Origin: Halorussus salilacus
Lineage (GTDB): Archaea > Halobacteriota > Halobacteria > Halobacteriales > Haladaptataceae
NCBI RefSeq assembly: GCF_024138125.1
Contig: NZ_CP099995.1
Span: 94,516-158,515 of the forward strand
Length of the DNA stretch: 64,000 nucleotides
Direction: 5' to 3'
Below, piece by piece: positions 61,257-64,000 of this stretch. A program made the position numbers and the translations under genes. Each line of letters begins with the position of its first letter. Within the stretch, counting starts at the first letter, position 1. The notes under the pieces were generated by a model. It was not told where the DNA came from, did not search any database, and saw only the letters and a list, made by a program, of their open reading frames with translations.

Positions 61257-62933
61257 TTACAGTTCTTCTCCACTACCGAATACACTGCCATCGTCTGTAT
61301 CAGCGGGAGCACTTCTAGAAGGCGTGTACTGGGCGTCGTCGTAAGCCTCCCGCCAAAGTTGGTCAGCCTTCAAATTCTCAGCGTCGTGCTCCGTGTGCCG
61401 CTCTCGAATCTTCGTCAGCACTGGCGTATTGACCGCACCCCCCGAAATGACTGCTTGGCCCTTGGTCAAGCCAGGAAGCTCATCGAGCACCGCTACGCCA
61501 GCCCCCTCAACGGAATCGCGGATGGCCTGCTGGTCGTTCGGGTTTTTGATCTGCATCGTGATTTGGGTACCGCACTGTGAGAGGACAGTTTGGTCGAGTT
61601 TTGACGGGCGCTGACTAATTAGCCCGGTCCCGATTCCGAACTTCCGGCCCTCGCTGTTTACCTGGCGTATGATTGACAGAGCCTGCGAGTCACCATCTGG
61701 CGCGAACCGGTGTGCCTCCTCAAACAGCGTGAATACCGGGTGTTCGATCGGTGTCCGGACGTCATCTGGGTCACCAACCACGGCCGCCTCGCGCGCCTTG
61801 TAGAGTTTCCGGAGCAGGACGGCGGCCATCACCTGCTGATCGCGGCGGGAGAGCCCGTCCATTCGAAGGACAGTCACTTGACCGGGGTTAACGAGCGCGT
61901 CGAGGTCGAGTCGGTCGTACGCGTCGAAGAAGTCCGATTGCTGGAGGTTACGATTGATCCGCCATTTCAGACCGGACGCTTCCCCGTCCGGGTGGTTTCG
62001 GTGGCAAGCCTGTTCGAGGTCGTTCGCAGTAAACGCGTCCTCACCCCGAAGATCGTCGTAGGCATCACTCAGCACCGACGCCATCCGTTCAGTTGGGTTT
62101 AGGATCGAACGTAAGTCGGCGTAGGTTAAGTCAGCTAGCTTCACCGATAGCTGGTCAGGCTTTCGGATCTCGGCAGATGGCCGGTATCCATCCGTCCCCT
62201 CGAAAGCGGGATGGTCGCACATCTGGTCGAGACTGTCGTACTCGCCGTGGGGATCAAACACCAGAACCGCAGCGCGCGTGGCAGGTTTGAGCATTTCCTC
62301 GAGGAGTACGCTGGCAGTGTAGGACTTTCCGCTGCCCGTCGAGGCGAGGATAGCGAGATGGGTCGCCGCCACCTCATTGACCGGTAGCTCAATAGTCACC
62401 TTTTCGTCAGCCCGGTTCAGCAGCCTACCCATCCACGCCATGCCTGGGTCGGGGTCACCTTCCTCACGAAATCCGGGTGGTGTGACGTTGGGAATGACGA
62501 CCTCCAGCATCTCGCCAGGCGCACGGTGGAGCCGCGTGCCGGTATCAGGTAGCTGCCGTGGGTTCCGGAATGACTCGAAGCCGGGGTCATAGTAGCCAAT
62601 CACCTCTGCCGTGATGCGGTATAGTTCTCCACCGTCCGCTTCGGCACCCAGTGCCGTTGCCACCCGTCCAGCATCCACGTCCGGGTCCGTCATGAACGAC
62701 GCTGGGAGCCCTGCTTCCCGTTCGCGGTCACTCACACGGGCCAAGACCACTTCGTCACTATTACCCCCGGTGGACTGGCTGTAAGCCACGAACTCACCGG
62801 TTGATACCGCCTGTCCGTCCGGCGCTGCAAACACGAACTCACCGACTTCGTCTCCCGGTTCGACGACAGTTCCAACAACGGGCTCAGCTGCCAGCTCGGC
62901 TGCATCCACGACCGTCGTCTTGTCATTACTCAT
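61257..62933 (-). CDS. herA: HerA-type DNA translocase
   Basis: The 558-residue protein has an N-terminal HAS-barrel-like region (EVGEFVFAAPDGQAVSTGEF). The motor follows: Walker A ILASTGSGKSYTASVLL near residue 195, VLVFDPHGEYDSL, Walker B TLFEEAHRFAPDG near 415, and SQRPSKLDQTVLSQCGTQIT. HerA forms a hexameric pump that works with the NurA nuclease to resect DNA ends in archaeal recombination. It overlaps the upstream gene by four bases and is last in the operon. It is probably host chromosomal, though element-borne copies also exist. Confidence 0.9.
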   Translation of the reverse strand: MSNDKTTVVDAAELAAEPVVGTVVEPGDEVGEFVFAAPDGQAVSTGEFVAYSQSTGGNSDEVVLARVSDREREAGLPASFMTDPDVDAGRVATALGAEADGGELYRITAEVIGYYDPGFESFRNPRQLPDTGTRLHRAPGEMLEVVIPNVTPPGFREEGDPDPGMAWMGRLLNRADEKVTIELPVNEVAATHLAILASTGSGKSYTASVLLEEMLKPATRAAVLVFDPHGEYDSLDQMCDHPAFEGTDGYRPSAEIRKPDQLSVKLADLTYADLRSILNPTERMASVLSDAYDDLRGEDAFTANDLEQACHRNHPDGEASGLKWRINRNLQQSDFFDAYDRLDLDALVNPGQVTVLRMDGLSRRDQQVMAAVLLRKLYKAREAAVVGDPDDVRTPIEHPVFTLFEEAHRFAPDGDSQALSIIRQVNSEGRKFGIGTGLISQRPSKLDQTVLSQCGTQITMQIKNPNDQQAIRDSVEGAGVAVLDELPGLTKGQAVISGGAVNTPVLTKIRERHTEHDAENLKADQLWREAYDDAQYTPSRSAPADTDDGSVFGSGEEL

Positions 62934-63586
62934 TGGAGCACCCCGCGGTCTACATTGGCCTGGTGGGCGACCTTCCGTTCGATTACATCCAGCAGGTCGT
63001 CGTACCCCTCAGTCGTCTCGTGTAGTCGTTCAGCAATCGCTCCAACGAGCTCGGCTCCAAATGTCCCGGCGACCTCAGTCAGCCGGGGATAGTAAGCCAG
63101 CGAGAGGTCTCCATCGACGAAGTGGAACGTGCGAAAGGTGGCTTCGGGACACTGGTAGACGGTCGTACCATGGCCGATTGCGAATGTCGGGATCGAATGG
63201 TCCGGCGTTTCAATGCGATCACCATCGCTCGAGTCGCCGGTAGCAGTAGCACTACCGAGCAGCGCAATGCCGATGAGGGTCGTCGGTTCGTCGACAAGAC
63301 TCGGTCGGAACTGGTCAGTAGCGCCATCAGCACCGAGCGTCGGGCCTATACCACCCATTCCAGGGTCGATCACCTGCGTGCCGTGGACGACGCCGATCGC
63401 TACTTCTTCGGCATCACGTCGGCCCATTGGCAGCACGACCGGCTGGCCGAATCCGTAGTCGGTGACGTCCGGTGGATCGTCGGCATCGCGGTCAGTTAGG
63501 ATCGTCGCAGTGTAGTCAATAGTCGACTGAGATTGAGCGATACTTCCAAGCGCCTTCGTGTCGGGGAACGTGGTTCGAATGGTCAT
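62930..63586 (-). CDS. unknown HerA/NurA-operon protein, possible HAS-barrel
   Basis: From the ATG at 63586 the protein has 218 residues; an open frame reaches 63694 but would overlap nurA. The segment PVVLPMGRRDAEEVAIGVVH is beta-rich and Gly-containing like HAS-barrel domains that dock on HerA, though I cannot confirm this. The C-terminus is helical (EVAGTFGAELVGAIAERLHE). It sits between nurA and herA and overlaps herA (ATGA), so it is likely a third component of the complex. Confidence 0.6.
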   Translation of the reverse strand: MTIRTTFPDTKALGSIAQSQSTIDYTATILTDRDADDPPDVTDYGFGQPVVLPMGRRDAEEVAIGVVHGTQVIDPGMGGIGPTLGADGATDQFRPSLVDEPTTLIGIALLGSATATGDSSDGDRIETPDHSIPTFAIGHGTTVYQCPEATFRTFHFVDGDLSLAYYPRLTEVAGTFGAELVGAIAERLHETTEGYDDLLDVIERKVAHQANVDRGVLQ

Positions 63587-63650
63587 CGTGTTGTATGGGA
63601 TATCGTATTTGATTGTTCGTGTGACGGTCGCCTGGCTGAGATTATTCCGG

Positions 63651-64000
63651 TCATCGGCGACGACGCTTGCTCCGATCTTTGGGGTTCCACTCAATCGGAA
63701 CCTCAGTATCTTCGCCTAGCCGGAGGAGCATCCGAATCAGGCGATCCCGGTCGCTTCCGGTCAGGACGGCCTCGCTGTCGGCCACCTGTATCGCCTCGGG
63801 GTAGCCCTGGCCAACCGCGGCTTCTGCCCGAACGGCCTGGAAGGCGTACTCGAACATAGAATTGCCCGGCCATCCGGCCGGCGCATCCGTCTTACAGAGC
63901 CACTGTGGGACTTCGAGGCGGTCCAAGCTCTCACCCTCGCCGAAGTCCGCGTACGCAAACCGAAGGCGGTCGCCGAAGGCGTACTCCTCGCCGCGGTAAG
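63651..64000 (-). CDS. nurA: NurA nuclease, C-terminal part (continues beyond the window)
   Basis: The frame is open through the right edge, so only the last 116 codons are seen. The end reads EYAFQAVRAEAAVGQGYPEA then IQVADSEAVLTGSDRDRLI, resembling the C-terminus of NurA, where a GYPxxxxxAD(E)A segment is typical. The catalytic N-terminal Asp residues lie outside. Linkage to herA strengthens the call. It is first of the visible three-gene operon. Confidence 0.65.
   Translation of the reverse strand, partial: YRGEEYAFGDRLRFAYADFGEGESLDRLEVPQWLCKTDAPAGWPGNSMFEYAFQAVRAEAAVGQGYPEAIQVADSEAVLTGSDRDRLIRMLLRLGEDTEVPIEWNPKDRSKRRRR

Overview
The window reads as haloarchaeal DNA. The predicted proteins are strongly acidic, haloarchaeal families recur (TFB, PriS/PriL-like primases, HerA-NurA, a Tat lipoprotein), and many genes are leaderless, with an AT box about 25-30 nt before the start codon. 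No rRNA, tRNA or CRISPR array was recognised.

Layout. 0-4 kb: an AT-rich flank with a MATE exporter, an M29-type aminopeptidase and an intact IS6-type insertion with a perfect 9-bp target duplication. 4.3-9.9 kb: a possible caspase/CHAT-like protein, an HD phosphohydrolase, a small unknown, and about 2 kb of decayed DNA ending in a 5'-truncated DnaQ/PolB-type exonuclease. 9.85-16.25 kb (minus): a three-gene AddAB-like helicase-nuclease operon. 16.5-34.2 kb: a defence island with a DUF4143-type AAA ATPase, a DUF262/HNH (GmrSD-like) protein, a methylase-like protein without its catalytic motif, a 30-residue ORF coupled to a 262-aa unknown, a type I restriction operon (regulator-hsdM-hsdS-hsdR), and a cassette of SF2 helicase with a nuclease-like tail, a small SH3-like protein and a GHKL ATPase.

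34.3-61.1 kb: a conjugative module. A tightly overlapping operon (34.8-48.6 kb) encodes a pilin-like protein, surface proteins, a Tat lipoprotein, VirB6-like, VirB4 N-terminal-like, VirB4-like and VirD4-like proteins, then a PriS-like/PriL-like primase pair. It is followed by small zinc-ribbon proteins, a possible RNA polymerase epsilon-like factor, an AbiE-like toxin-antitoxin pair, an RPA-like single-strand binding protein, two nuclease-like genes and a TFB. No relaxase or integrase was recognised. From 61.2 kb (minus) a HerA-NurA DNA-end processing operon runs off the window.

The main unexplained signals are non-coding. A family of inverted repeats (TTAACCAAC-N22/23-GTTGGTTAA) sits at three places, at both edges and in the middle of the conjugative module. 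About 250 bp at 49.5 kb folds into a chain of at least six short perfect hairpins. A GC-rich stretch of about 650 bp with strong hairpins precedes the RPA-like gene.
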